Shown one piece after another: positions 41,827 to 53,809 of a DNA stretch of 64,000 nt (the first letter of the stretch is position 1; each line of letters begins with the position of its first letter). The position numbers and the translations under genes were made by a program. The stretch covers positions 1 through 64,000 of the forward strand of contig NZ_BONI01000050.1 in NCBI RefSeq assembly GCF_016862635.1. The letters are read 5' to 3'. This DNA comes from Catellatospora coxensis (GTDB lineage Bacteria; Actinomycetota; Actinomycetes; Mycobacteriales; Micromonosporaceae). The notes beneath the pieces are model-generated. The model searched no databases. It worked only from the letters and a program-made list of their open reading frames with translations, and was not told the DNA's origin.

Positions 41827-42401
41827 CGGGTCACCACCTTCTCGTCGTGGCCGGTCGCGCTCGCACCGTCCAGCTCGCCCAGCAGGCCCGCGAGTTCGGG
41901 GGCGAGCTGGCGCAGCCGGCCCAGCGCGTGCCGGGTCTGGCTCTTGACGGTGCCGGGGGCGACCCCGAGCAGCCGCGCGGTCTCGTCCTCGGTGCAGTCC
42001 TCGTAGTAGCGCAGCACCAGGACCGCGCGCTGCTTGGGCGTGAGCCGGCGCAGGGCCTGCGCGAGCACGATCCGCACCTCCGGCTCGCCCGCCGCGCCGG
42101 CCGGCTCGGGGGTCGCGTCGACGAGCACCTCGGGCACGCGCCGTTGCCGCCTGCGCCACCAGGACACGGCCTGGGTGTAGAGGACTTTGCGCACGTACGC
42201 CTCGGGCCGGTCGAGGCGGTCCCACCGCACCGCGGTGCGTTCCAGCGCGGTCTGCAGCAGGTCCTCGGCGTGGTGCCGGTCGCCGGTCAGCAGGTACGCC
42301 GCGTGCCACAGCGACGCCGTCCGGGCCCGGACGAACTCCTCGAACCGCGCCGCCCGGTCGTCTGGTGTGCCCGCGTCGGGCGGCGTCCAGTCATCGCGCA
42401 T
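41823..42401 (-). CDS. SigE-family sigma-70 factor (ECF type)
   Basis: 192 residues; ATG 42401 with GGAG seven bases upstream. Region 2: FEEFVRARTASLWHAAYLLT and HHAEDLLQTALERTAVRWDR. Region 4: LRRLTPKQRAVLVLRYYEDC then TEDETARLLGVAPGTVKSQT. These are diagnostic of the SigE-type group abundant in Streptomyces and Micromonosporaceae. Its downstream, coupled partner is the membrane propeller protein. The regulon is unknown. Confidence 0.92.
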   Translation of the reverse strand: MRDDWTPPDAGTPDDRAARFEEFVRARTASLWHAAYLLTGDRHHAEDLLQTALERTAVRWDRLDRPEAYVRKVLYTQAVSWWRRRQRRVPEVLVDATPEPAGAAGEPEVRIVLAQALRRLTPKQRAVLVLRYYEDCTEDETARLLGVAPGTVKSQTRHALGRLRQLAPELAGLLGELDGASATGHDEKVVTR

Positions 42402-42507
42402 CTCGCCACTCCATGGTCCTGTGGACGCCGACGGTGCCGGGTTCGGGGGGAACGGGAAGCGTACTTTTTTCCGGTCACGGCATCGCGACGGCTGTGCGGG
42501 CGTGCTG

Positions 42508-42542
42508 CCCCGCGGCGCCCACCTGCGGCAGGCGCCGCGGGG
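42508..42542 (-). terminator. Terminator after VOC gene
   Basis: 12-bp stem (42508-42519 with 42531-42542) and 11-base loop, just downstream of the VOC stop on the minus strand. Confidence 0.6.
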
Positions 42543-42550
42543 GTCGCGGG

Positions 42551-43033
42551 TCAGGCGACCTTGCGGCCGACGCTGTCGCGGACCATCGCCGACCATGCGG
42601 GGTCGGCGTCGATGTCGGCCCGCCGGGGTTCGGTGAGCACGACGACGTTGCCGTCGGGGTCGGTCAGCGTCAGGTCGTCGCTGCGCCACGGGGTGGGGGA
42701 GGGGCCGGCGACGGTGCCGCCGCCGGCCGCGGCCAGGTCGGCGGCGCGCAGCCGCAGGTCGTCGCCGCCGGCTGCCATCGTGATCCGACCCGCGCTCTGC
42801 GGCGCGGCCTGCGCGGGCACGAGCAGGATGTCCTGGTGGCGCTGCCGTCGCAGGTGGACCAGGGCCGTGGACCCGCCGGGTCCGGGCAGGGCGGCGAGGA
42901 CCACGAACCCGGCGGCCTCGTACCACCGGGTCGTGGCGGGCAGGTCGGCGGCTTCGAACTTCACGAACGCGGGCATCGGGTAGATGTCGCGGTCGACGCC
43001 GGGGGCGGGCCGGGCGGGGCGTTCGGTGGTCAT
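42551..43033 (-). CDS. VOC (glyoxalase/bleomycin-resistance fold) family protein
   Basis: 160 residues; ATG with AAGGAG four bases upstream. Seen: PAFVKFEAADLPATTRWYEA, typical of the first beta-strand/helix of a VOC domain, a central repeat-like DILLVPAQ, and the closing LTLTDPDGNVVVLTEP. One VOC unit of usual length. Substrate cannot be predicted; members include lyases, dioxygenases and drug-binding proteins. Stands alone. Confidence 0.85.
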   Translation of the reverse strand: MTTERPARPAPGVDRDIYPMPAFVKFEAADLPATTRWYEAAGFVVLAALPGPGGSTALVHLRRQRHQDILLVPAQAAPQSAGRITMAAGGDDLRLRAADLAAAGGGTVAGPSPTPWRSDDLTLTDPDGNVVVLTEPRRADIDADPAWSAMVRDSVGRKVA

Positions 43034-43210
43034 GGCACTCCTTCGTCGCTGGTGCAGCGGTGTACCCCGACGGTGCCGCCTTCCGCCACGTCAGGGTCAA
43101 CCTGGTTCGCGGACGGGTGACCTCGGTAGGTGATGCCTTCTCGCTGCCCCTACCCTCCGAACATGGGGCAAAAGCACCCAATGGGTTTAACGGCCGTGGA
43201 GGGCGGGACC

Positions 43211-44197
43211 ATGCGCGACGACACTCGTCCACGGCGGACACGACGCGGAGTGCTGCCGGCCGCCGCGCTCGCCGCCGCACTCACCCTGACCCCCGTCGCC
43301 GCGCACGCCACCCCCGACCCCTCGACCGGCCCCGCCGCCACCGTGCTGCCCCCGGCCGCGACCGCCGACCCCGGCCCCTGCCCGCCGCTGACCCGCCTCC
43401 GGCCGCGCGACTTCGGCGACCCCGCCGACCTCGACAACCCCCACCAGCCACTGCCGCCCGGCACCGAGATCACCCTGCAGGCCGTCGCCAACGACGGCGG
43501 CGCGCTGCTGCCGCACCTGGTCACCATCACCGCCACCGACCTCGTCAAGAACATCGACGGCGTATGGGCCCGGGTGCTCTGGCAGCGCGACTGGCGCGAC
43601 GGAGCCGCCGTCGAATCCGCGCTGGTCTTCCAGGCCCAGGACGACCACGGCAACGTCTGGCAACTGGGCGAGTACCCGGAACTGGTCGAGAACGAGCTGC
43701 CCGCGGGCGCGCCCGGAACCTGGATCGCCGGTGTCGCGGGCGCACGGGCCGGGATCGTCGTGCCCGGCGACCCCGACCGCGACGAGCCGCCGTACCTGCG
43801 CGCCGAAGCGCCCGCGATCGGGCTGCTGCGGTGCGGCCTGGTCATCCGGACCTCGGCCGACGAGGTCTGCGCGCCCGCCATCTGCTACGACGACGTGCTG
43901 ATCGTCGAGGAGTTCAGCCCGCTGCTCGCCCCGCCGGTACGCCGCTCGTACGTGCCCGGCATCGGGCTGGTCGCCGCGGCGCAGGCCAACTCCGACGGCG
44001 AGACGCTGTTCCTGTCCGGCAGGCGCGGCCTCACCGTCGCCGAGCGGCTCGCCGCCGACTGGGAGGCGGTGCAGCTGGAGGACCGGGCGTACGAGACGAG
44101 CGAGGTCTACGCCGAGACCGTCCCGCTGCGCTTCGGCGCGGGCGACGGGGACGCCGCCGCGGTACGCCGCCTGATGTCCGACCGGCTGCGGCACTGA
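43211..44197 (+). CDS. Secreted protein of unknown function
   Basis: 328 residues from ATG 43211 (GGAGGGCGGG upstream). A twin-arginine-like start (RRTRRGVLPAAALAAALTL) and a processing site near AHA-TP. The mature part is acidic and rich in proline, with segments DVLIVEEFSPLLAPPVRRSY, VPGIGLVAAAQANSDGET and a C-terminal YAETVPLRFGAGDGD. I recognise no family, though the middle portion with alternating hydrophobic strands looks like a beta-rich extracellular domain. Convergent with the DUF4386 gene across a shared terminator. Confidence 0.7.
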   Translation: MRDDTRPRRTRRGVLPAAALAAALTLTPVAAHATPDPSTGPAATVLPPAATADPGPCPPLTRLRPRDFGDPADLDNPHQPLPPGTEITLQAVANDGGALLPHLVTITATDLVKNIDGVWARVLWQRDWRDGAAVESALVFQAQDDHGNVWQLGEYPELVENELPAGAPGTWIAGVAGARAGIVVPGDPDRDEPPYLRAEAPAIGLLRCGLVIRTSADEVCAPAICYDDVLIVEEFSPLLAPPVRRSYVPGIGLVAAAQANSDGETLFLSGRRGLTVAERLAADWEAVQLEDRAYETSEVYAETVPLRFGAGDGDAAAVRRLMSDRLRH

Positions 44198-44226
44198 CCC
44201 GCACCGCGTCATCGAGCCTCACTCCG

Positions 44227-44260
44227 GCAGCGGCGCCGCGACCCAGCGCGGCGCCGCTGC
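44227..44260. terminator. Bidirectional terminator between convergent genes
   Basis: 14-bp perfect stem (44227-44240 with 44247-44260) and 6-base loop between the secreted-protein gene and the DUF4386 gene. Confidence 0.8.
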
Positions 44261-44278
44261 GCATCTCCTTCCGGCTCG

Positions 44279-44971
44279 TCAGGCGGCCGCGACCTGCGGG
44301 TGCGCGCTCACGGCGGCCCGGTTCGACACACCCTTGACCAGCAGGTGGCCGACCATCCAGAACTCGCCGACGGTCGCGGGTATGACCAGCACGGTGACCG
44401 CGGCGGGCAGGTCGGGGGCGAGGACCGCGGCCAGGACGCTCAGCAGGTAGCCGACGCCGCCGGCGATGAGGATCCAGCCGAGCGGCCGGGGCATGTAGCC
44501 GGAGCGGATCGCCAGCCAGCCCATCGGCATCAGCCACAGGCCGAAGAACAGGCCGCCGAGGGCGAACGCGGCGCCGCTGACCTCGTAGAGCAGCAGCGCC
44601 TGCGCGGCCGATGCGGCGTCGGCGCGCAGGGCGACCTGGAGCGCGGTGGTCGTGCACATCGTGGAGACGAGCACGACCACGGAGTTGACGAGGCCGAACG
44701 CGGCGATCGACCCGGCGGCGACCGGTGCGGTGGGGCGGAACAGCCGCCAGAACCAGACCGCGGTGGCGGCCTGGGTGAGGACCATGGCGAGGTCGGCGAC
44801 GATGCCGACGCGGGCGAGGCCTTCGTGGGCGATGAGGTTCGCGGCGGTGGCGGCGGCGTCGCCGGGCACGTAGAGCTGGTCGCGGACGAACAGGAAGCCG
44901 ATGAAGCCGGTGACGGCCAGCCCGAGGTAGGCCAGGCCGGTGATGCGGGCGGTGCGTTTCACGTCTGTCAT
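44279..44971 (-). CDS. DUF4386 family membrane protein
   Basis: 230 residues; ATG 44971 (GAAGGTG upstream). Six or so membrane helices: ARITGLAYLGLAVTGFIGFL, IVADLAMVLTQAATAVWFW, LVNSVVVLVSTMCTTTAL, ALGGLFFGLWLMPMGWLAI, LGWILIAGGVGYLLSVLAAV. The N-terminal RTARITGLAYL and the GGLFFGLWLMPMG segment are diagnostic of DUF4386. Function unknown. It shares a compact divergent promoter region with the flavoprotein gene at 45196. Confidence 0.85.
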   Translation of the reverse strand: MTDVKRTARITGLAYLGLAVTGFIGFLFVRDQLYVPGDAAATAANLIAHEGLARVGIVADLAMVLTQAATAVWFWRLFRPTAPVAAGSIAAFGLVNSVVVLVSTMCTTTALQVALRADAASAAQALLLYEVSGAAFALGGLFFGLWLMPMGWLAIRSGYMPRPLGWILIAGGVGYLLSVLAAVLAPDLPAAVTVLVIPATVGEFWMVGHLLVKGVSNRAAVSAHPQVAAA

Positions 44972-45067
44972 GGGGCACCTTCGGGAAGCTGGTGGGTTGG
45001 CGTCATCGCTGCTGGCGCATGGTGAGGAGCGGACCGCCGGGCCCGCATGTCTAGAATCTTTGACATA

Positions 45068-45100
45068 TTGACGGTACGCCACGGGCGCGTATCGCGTCAA
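45068..45100. promoter_or_regulatory. Overlapping divergent promoters
   Basis: TTGACG on the plus strand (45068-45073), 16 bases, TATCGC (45090-45095) points to the gene at 45196. On the minus strand TTGACG (45100-45095), 18 bases, TACCGT (45076-45071) points to the DUF4386 gene. Each -35 lies inside the other promoter, so only one can be occupied at a time. Confidence 0.5.
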
Positions 45101-45195
45101 ACATTCTTTACATCGCCACCGCCGGCGAGGTCGGGAGAGATTGACGGAACGTGATCGATCCTGCGATGGTCATGAGCATCCACAAAGGAGCGTTC

Positions 45196-46752
45196 ATGGC
45201 AGACAGCACCACGGCGCAGGCCCGCCACCGCTACGTCATCGTCGGCGCGGGCCCCGCGGGCCTACAGCTCAGCTACTACCTGCAGCAGGCCGGCGCCGAC
45301 TACGTGACCCTGGAACGGGCGCTGGAGCCCGCCGAGTTCTTCCGGCACTTCCCCCGCCACCGCAAGCTCATCTCCCTCAACAAGGTCCACACGACCAGCA
45401 CCGACCCGGAGATCCGGCTGCGCTGGGACTGGAACTCGCTGCTGCAGGACCCGGCCGAGCTGCCGTTCGCCGACTACAGCCGGGAGTACTTCCCGCACGC
45501 CGACGACATGGTCCGCTACCTGGGCGACTTCGGCCGCCACCACAAGCTCAACGTCCGCTACGGCACCGAGGTGCTGCGCGTGGACCGCGACGGCGACGGG
45601 TTCTTCGTGCACACCGCCGACGGCACCGTGACGGCCGAATGCCTGATCTGGGCCGCGGGCTGGGGGCGGCCCAACATCCCGGACGTGCGCGGCATCGAGC
45701 ACGCGGTCGGCTACGAGGCGATGAGCACCGACCCGGCCGACTACGCCGACCATCGGGTGCTGATCCTCGGCAAGGGCAACTCGGCGTTCGAGACGGCGTC
45801 GGCGCTGCTCGGGCACGCGGCGATGATCCACCTGGCGAGCCCGCGGCCGGTGCGGCTGGCGTGGAACACCAAGCACCCCGGTGACGTGCGCGGCCACCAC
45901 GGGGCGGTGCTGGACAGCTACCAGTTCAAGACCCTGCACTCGGTGCTGGACTGCGTGATCGACGAGATCCGCCCGGTCGGCGACCGGTACGAGGTGCACC
46001 TGACCTACACCCACGCCGACGGGGAGACCGCCGTCATGGAGTACGAGTCGGTGCTGCGCTGCACCGGCTTCGCCATGGACACGTCCGCGTTCAGCGACAG
46101 CTGCCGGCCGGGCATGACCCCGAACGGGCGGATGCCGGCCACCCGGCCCGGCTGGGAGTCGGTGGACGTGGACGGGCTGTACTTCGCCGGGACCCTGGCC
46201 CAGGACCGGGACTTCAAGAAGGCGTCGTCGGCGTTCATCGACGGCTTCCGGTACAACCTGCGCACCCTGACCGAGCTGCTGCGCGAGCGGTACGAGGGCG
46301 TGCCGCTGGCCCACGACCAGGTGCGCCCGGAGGCCGCGGCGCTGACGGCGGCGGTGCTGGACCGGGTCAACTGGAGCTCGGCGCTGTGGACGCAGTTCGA
46401 GTTCCTGGTCGACGTGCTGGTCGTGGACCCGGCCGGCGGGCCGGTGCGGCACTTCCACGACCTGCCCGAGCAGTACGCGGTCAGCCGGTTCGGCGACGAG
46501 CCGCACTACTACACGTTCGGGCTGCGCTGGGGCCGCGACGAGTACTCCGACGTGTTCGCCATCGAACGGCACCCGCAGCCGGACCGGGCGGCCGAGAGCG
46601 CGTTCATCCACCCGGTGATCCGCCGCTACCGCGGCGCGGAGCTGGTGGAGGAGCTGCACCTGCTGGAGGACCTGCTCGCCGAGTGGCGGCGCGAGGACCG
46701 GCACGTGCGGCCCCTGCGCGAGTTCTTCGACCGCGACCTGCAGGCGCGGTGA
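45196..46752 (+). CDS. NAD(P)/FAD-binding monooxygenase-like flavoprotein
   Basis: 518 residues; ATG 45196 with AAAGGAG six bases upstream. FAD site YVIVGAGPAGLQLSYYLQQA, then the NAD(P) site VLILGKGNSAFETASAL, with LIWAAGWGRPNIPDV between and the closing DGLYFAGTLAQDRDFKK. This two-nucleotide architecture is that of flavin-containing monooxygenases and of FOXRED2-like proteins. The FMO fingerprint (FxGxxxHxxx) is not seen, so a monooxygenase reaction is uncertain. The C-terminal ~150 residues (QFEFLVDVLVVDPAG, HYYTFGLRWGRDEYSD) have no known motif. Single gene, convergent with the nitroreductase. Confidence 0.8.
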   Translation: MADSTTAQARHRYVIVGAGPAGLQLSYYLQQAGADYVTLERALEPAEFFRHFPRHRKLISLNKVHTTSTDPEIRLRWDWNSLLQDPAELPFADYSREYFPHADDMVRYLGDFGRHHKLNVRYGTEVLRVDRDGDGFFVHTADGTVTAECLIWAAGWGRPNIPDVRGIEHAVGYEAMSTDPADYADHRVLILGKGNSAFETASALLGHAAMIHLASPRPVRLAWNTKHPGDVRGHHGAVLDSYQFKTLHSVLDCVIDEIRPVGDRYEVHLTYTHADGETAVMEYESVLRCTGFAMDTSAFSDSCRPGMTPNGRMPATRPGWESVDVDGLYFAGTLAQDRDFKKASSAFIDGFRYNLRTLTELLRERYEGVPLAHDQVRPEAAALTAAVLDRVNWSSALWTQFEFLVDVLVVDPAGGPVRHFHDLPEQYAVSRFGDEPHYYTFGLRWGRDEYSDVFAIERHPQPDRAAESAFIHPVIRRYRGAELVEELHLLEDLLAEWRREDRHVRPLREFFDRDLQAR

Positions 46753-46769
46753 CGGCCCCGGCCGTCACC
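46748..46769. terminator. Shared terminator containing both stop codons
   Basis: GGTGACGGCC, 2 bases, GGCCGTCACC. The TGA of the plus-strand gene (46750-46752) and the TGA of the minus-strand gene (46767-46765) sit in opposite arms of the same 10-bp stem, so both genes end inside one hairpin. Confidence 0.65.
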
Positions 46770-47418
46770 GGTGGATCAGGACCTCGGGCAGGGGCTTGCG
46801 GGTCAGCGCGGGCACGGTGACGCCCTCGGCGGGATGCCCGACGGGCATCACCACGTACGGGCGCTCCTCGGCGGGGCGCTCGCAGATCTCGTTGAGGAAC
46901 CGCATCGGGCTGGGCGTGTGCGTCAGCGTGGCCAGCCCGGCCAGGTGCAGGGCGGTGACGAGCATGCCGACCGCGATGCCGACGGACTCCTTGACGTAGT
47001 ACGGCTTCGGCGTGGTCGGGCCCTGGTGGACCTCGAACACGACGATGACCACCGGGGCCGTCTCCAGGAACGGCTTCTGCCAGTCGGTGCCCATCGCGGC
47101 GACCGCGTCCAGCCACTGCCGCGGGGCGCGGCGCTCGTAGAACTCGCGCTCCTCGGCCTCGGCGGCCAGGCGCAGAGCCCGTTTGCGCTGCGGGTCGGTG
47201 ACGAGCACGAAGCGCCACGGCTGGATGTTCGCGCCGCTGGGGGCGGTCGCCGCGGCGCGTACCGCCTGCTCGATGACGTCGATGGGGACGGGGTCGGGGG
47301 AGAAGTGCCGCACCGAGCGGCGGGCGGCCATCCGCTCGGCGAAGTCGCGGGCGGCGCGGCTCATCTGGCCGGGTTCGAGGCGGTCCAGGTGGAACGGGGT
47401 GGTGGCGACGGCTTGCAC
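46765..47418 (-). CDS. Nitroreductase family flavoprotein
   Basis: 217 residues; GTG with GGAGG four bases upstream. FMN-binding landmarks: FAERMAARRSVRHFSPDPVP, AATAPSGANIQPWRFVLV, VGIAVGMLVTALHLAGLATL, PYVVMPVGHPAEG. Arrangement and length are those of the iodotyrosine-deiodinase/BluB-like branch of the nitroreductase superfamily. It probably reduces a nitro- or quinone-type substrate with NAD(P)H; the physiological substrate is unknown. Monocistronic. Confidence 0.9.
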   Translation of the reverse strand: MQAVATTPFHLDRLEPGQMSRAARDFAERMAARRSVRHFSPDPVPIDVIEQAVRAAATAPSGANIQPWRFVLVTDPQRKRALRLAAEAEEREFYERRAPRQWLDAVAAMGTDWQKPFLETAPVVIVVFEVHQGPTTPKPYYVKESVGIAVGMLVTALHLAGLATLTHTPSPMRFLNEICERPAEERPYVVMPVGHPAEGVTVPALTRKPLPEVLIHR

Positions 47419-47542
47419 GGGGCCTCCAGGGGTGTCTGCGGCTCCCGTACAGCATCGCCCGGCGTCGGGCCGTCGCGGTTACGCCGGATTGCCCACTTTC
47501 ACCGGCCGCCAATGCCGTCCACCGCCCGACCTGTGTCCGTGT

Positions 47543-48655
47543 TCAGCCGACCGTCTGCTCGACGACGTAGTCCACGGCCGCGGGCAGGCCACCGTCGCGG
47601 GCGGCCGCACGCTGCCGGGCGGCGCCCGTGCCGCCGGCGAGCAGGCGTTGCAGGCCCGCCGTGACCCGGTCGTGCTCGCCGTTGGCGTGCAGCTGGGGCG
47701 CGATCCGGTCGACCAGGGCCCGGACCAGGTCCGGGGCGGGGTGCAGGCGGCCGGTGACCGGGTCGAGTCCCTCGCCGTCCAGGCCGTCGCGGGCCGCGCG
47801 CCAATACGCGGCGCGCAGCAGTTCGGCGGGGACGTCGGGGGCGGGCTCGCCGCGGCGGACGGCGTCGGACAGGTGCATGACCAGGGCGCGGACGACGGCG
47901 GCGTACAGCACGGTCTCGCCGGCGGTCAGCGCGGCGTCGGCGACGCGGACCTCCAGGGTGGGGTGGTTCGCCGAGGGGCGTACGTCCCAGAAGACGGTGC
48001 CCCGGTCGACGAGGGCGCCGGCGGCCTGGAGGGTGTCGACGACCTGGTCGTAGTGGGCGGCGGAGTCGAACCGCGGCGGCGGGCCCGCCACCGGCCAGCG
48101 CGGCCAGGTCATGGTGCGCCAGCTGGCGTACCCGGTGTCGCGGTCGTCCCAGAACGGCGAGTTCGCGGTCAGGGTCAGCAGCACCGGCAGGTGCGGCCGC
48201 AGGTGGTTGGACACGGCGACGGCGTGGTCGCGGTCGGGCATCTCGACGTGGACGTGCAGGGCGCAGATGGCCAGCTCGTCGTGCAGGCCGCGGAAGGTGG
48301 CGATGCCGCGGTCCTGGCGGGGTCCGGTGGTCATCGGCGGCGGCACGGGCGCGGCCACGGCGGCCGAGCCGGTGGCCGTCAGGCGCAGCCCGGCGGCCTG
48401 CGCGGCGGCGGCGGTGACGCGGCGGGCCTGGATGACCTGCTCGGCGAGCTCGTCGAGGGTGGTGCAGGGGTCGGTGCGGGTCTCCAGCTGCAGGGTGGTG
48501 ATCTCGCCGGAGATGCGCGCGCCGAGGGTGGCGGCGGCCTTCTCGATGACCTCGGCGGCGCGGGGCGCGGGGGCCCGGGTGGCGGCGTCGACGACGAGGA
48601 ACTCCTCCTCGACCCCGAACCGGGGTGCTGCTGTCGGCTGGTGGGTCGAGGTCAT
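47543..48655 (-). CDS. Glutamate-cysteine ligase family (carboxylate-amine ligase, YbdK type)
   Basis: 370 residues; ATG 48655. Motifs: FGVEEEFLVVDAATRAPAPR at the N-terminus (metal/ATP-binding VEEE), ALHVHVEMPDRDHAVAVSNH, ANSPFWDDRDTGYASWR, TLEVRVADAALTAGETV. These match the GCS2 family of ATP-dependent ligases that join the gamma-carboxyl of glutamate to an amine. In actinomycetes the family includes the ergothioneine enzyme EgtA and many uncharacterised homologues. No ergothioneine genes lie nearby, so the product is unknown. Confidence 0.9.
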   Translation of the reverse strand: MTSTHQPTAAPRFGVEEEFLVVDAATRAPAPRAAEVIEKAAATLGARISGEITTLQLETRTDPCTTLDELAEQVIQARRVTAAAAQAAGLRLTATGSAAVAAPVPPPMTTGPRQDRGIATFRGLHDELAICALHVHVEMPDRDHAVAVSNHLRPHLPVLLTLTANSPFWDDRDTGYASWRTMTWPRWPVAGPPPRFDSAAHYDQVVDTLQAAGALVDRGTVFWDVRPSANHPTLEVRVADAALTAGETVLYAAVVRALVMHLSDAVRRGEPAPDVPAELLRAAYWRAARDGLDGEGLDPVTGRLHPAPDLVRALVDRIAPQLHANGEHDRVTAGLQRLLAGGTGAARQRAAARDGGLPAAVDYVVEQTVG

Positions 48656-48789
48656 GGCAGGGATGGCCCTCCGGCTCGGCGGGGCCGCGTTTGCGGCCGC
48701 CGGGAGCCTAACCGGACCGAGGGCTGGAGTGCTGGTGACGCGCGGTGGCGACACGCCGATGTGGACGGAGCTGCCGGCCGCGGCCGGGG

Positions 48790-49929
48790 TCAGTGTGCGG
48801 CGGCGCCGGTGCTCAGGGTCCGCGGGGTGCGGGGGCGGGGCTGCTGGAGTACGGCGTCGACGAGTCCGGCGAGCAGCGCGGCGCGGGCGGGCAGGTGCGC
48901 GAGGTCGACCCATTCGCTGCGGGCGTGGGAACCGCCGCCGACGCCGCCGAGACCGTCGAGGGTGGCGATGCCCAGCGCGCCGGTGAAGTTGGCGTCGGAG
49001 GCGCCGGGGGCGTGCGCGCCGCGCAGTTCGGGCAGGCCGAGGCGGCGGCCGGTGTCACGGGCGAGGTCGAGCAGGGGCCGGGCGACGTGTTCGGGCAGGG
49101 GGTAGCGGCTGATGCCGCCGCCGAGGCTGAGGGTCGCGCCGGGCACGTGGGGGGCCAGCGCGTGCATCATCCGGTCGACGCGTTCGAGCTCGTCGCGGGT
49201 CCAGGCGCGCACGTCGACGCAGAGCACCGCGGATTCGGGGACCTGGTTGGTCATGGTGCCGGCGCTGAGCACGGTCGGGGTGACACTGGTGTCGCCGATC
49301 CCGAACGAGCCGACGGTGAGGACCTGGTGGGCGAGCTCGACGGCGGCGTTGACGCCCCGGTGCGGTTCGACGCCGGCGTGGGCGGCGCGGCCGTGCACGG
49401 TCACGCGGTACATGGAGCCGCCCTTGCGGGCGACCTTGAGGGCGCCGTCCTCGGTGGCGGGTTCGCCGACCAGCACGGCGCGGGAGCGGCGGGCCTGCTG
49501 CTCGATCAGCGGCCGGGAGGTGATGGAGCCGGTCTCCTCGTCGCAGGTGAGCAGCAGCCCGACCCGGGACGTGTCGGGCAGCAGGGACACGGCGGTGAGC
49601 ATCTGCACGATGCCCGATTTCATGTCGCACACGCCGGGGCCGGTGGCGATCGTGCCGTCGATCGTGAAAGGCCACTGGTCGACGGTCCCGGCGGGCCACA
49701 CGGTGTCGTAGTGGCCGAGCAGCAGCACCCGCTGGTCGTCGGCGGCCCACAGCAGGTGGGGCAGGCCGTCGCGGACGACGCGGCGGGGTGGGCGGCCGAG
49801 TGCGGCGGTGCCCCAGGCGGCGAGCAGGTCGGCGCAGGCGTGCAGGCGGGGCAGGTCGCCGGGCGGGGATTCCAGCTCGACCAGCTCCTGCAGCTGCTCG
49901 GTCATCGTCGCGGCCCGGGCCTGTGCCAT
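48790..49929 (-). CDS. M20-family zinc peptidase/deacylase
   Basis: 379 residues from ATG 49929 (GGAGG about 12 bases upstream; in-frame ATG 49956 and GTG 49947 are alternatives). Metal ligands: VLLLGHYDTVWPAG (His and bridging Asp), LLLTCDEETGSITS (catalytic Glu and ligand Glu), AVLVGEPATEDG, dimerisation-domain start VHGRAAHAGVEPHRGVNAA, and final HARSEWVDL carrying the last His. This is the carboxypeptidase G2/ArgE-like layout. Likely cytoplasmic; it hydrolyses an amide bond of an unknown acyl-amino acid or peptide. Divergent from the AhpD-like gene. Confidence 0.9.
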   Translation of the reverse strand: MAQARAATMTEQLQELVELESPPGDLPRLHACADLLAAWGTAALGRPPRRVVRDGLPHLLWAADDQRVLLLGHYDTVWPAGTVDQWPFTIDGTIATGPGVCDMKSGIVQMLTAVSLLPDTSRVGLLLTCDEETGSITSRPLIEQQARRSRAVLVGEPATEDGALKVARKGGSMYRVTVHGRAAHAGVEPHRGVNAAVELAHQVLTVGSFGIGDTSVTPTVLSAGTMTNQVPESAVLCVDVRAWTRDELERVDRMMHALAPHVPGATLSLGGGISRYPLPEHVARPLLDLARDTGRRLGLPELRGAHAPGASDANFTGALGIATLDGLGGVGGGSHARSEWVDLAHLPARAALLAGLVDAVLQQPRPRTPRTLSTGAAAH

Positions 49930-50170
49930 AGCGCCTATGGCCTCCACATCGCACATGGGGCAAGCGTCGCAGCGTGCCGCGGATCGGGCCATGGCTTGGA
50001 TTGCGCTCCCGCCCGGGGTGCAGGTCAGGGCTGGTGCGGGGCCGGCCGGGCGAGTGGCCGCGGGCTGGCCGGTGAGGACGGCAATATCGAAGAAGCGCGA
50101 CGGGTGGTGCCGCGGCGACAATGCGGAGGGTCGCACAGCCGGCGGCCGGGACGACCGCTGAGGAGCGCGC

Positions 50171-50722
50171 GTGGCACACATCGACCTGGGTCTGGACGAG
50201 AAGCAGTTCCCCGGCATCAACGGGCCGATGCGGTTCCGGCCGGAGACCGCCGCGCCGCTGAACGCGCTGGCCGAGGCGCTGCTGCACGCCCCGCACCCGA
50301 CGCTGACCGCGGGCGAGCGGGAGCTGATCGCGGCGTACGTGTCGGGGCTCAACGAGTGCGACTTCTGCTGCTCCTCGCATTCTGCGTTCGCGGCGGCGCA
50401 GCTGGATGAGGGCATGACGCTGGTGCAGCAGGTCCGTGCGGATCCGCAGACGGCGCCGGTGAGCGCGAAGCTGCGGGCGCTGCTGCGGATCGCGGCGGCG
50501 GTGCGGCAGGACGGGCGGAAGGTGACCGTCGAGCTGGTGGACGCGGCGCGGGCGGAGGGCGCGACGGACCTGGAGGTGCATGACACGGTGCTGATCGCGG
50601 CGGCGTTCTGCATGTACAACCGGTATGTCGACGGGCTGGGCACGATCGTGCCGGCGGATCCGGCGGCGTACGACGTGGCGGCGCAGCGGATCAAGGTGAA
50701 CGGGTACGGGCAGTCGTCTTGA
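50171..50722 (+). CDS. AhpD-like / carboxymuconolactone decarboxylase family peroxidase-related protein
   Basis: 183 residues; GTG with GAGGAG upstream. The active-site motif reads SGLNECDFCCSSHS: an acidic residue, CxxC and a following histidine, as in AhpD-type thiol peroxidases. Further DTVLIAAAFCMYNRYVDGLG matches the C-terminal helix of the peroxidase-related branch. It is expected to reduce peroxides through its cysteine pair. A third cysteine next to the motif (CDFCC) is a small oddity. Followed 66 bases later by the GH2 gene. Confidence 0.88.
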   Translation: MAHIDLGLDEKQFPGINGPMRFRPETAAPLNALAEALLHAPHPTLTAGERELIAAYVSGLNECDFCCSSHSAFAAAQLDEGMTLVQQVRADPQTAPVSAKLRALLRIAAAVRQDGRKVTVELVDAARAEGATDLEVHDTVLIAAAFCMYNRYVDGLGTIVPADPAAYDVAAQRIKVNGYGQSS

Positions 50723-53809
<3,087 letters not shown>

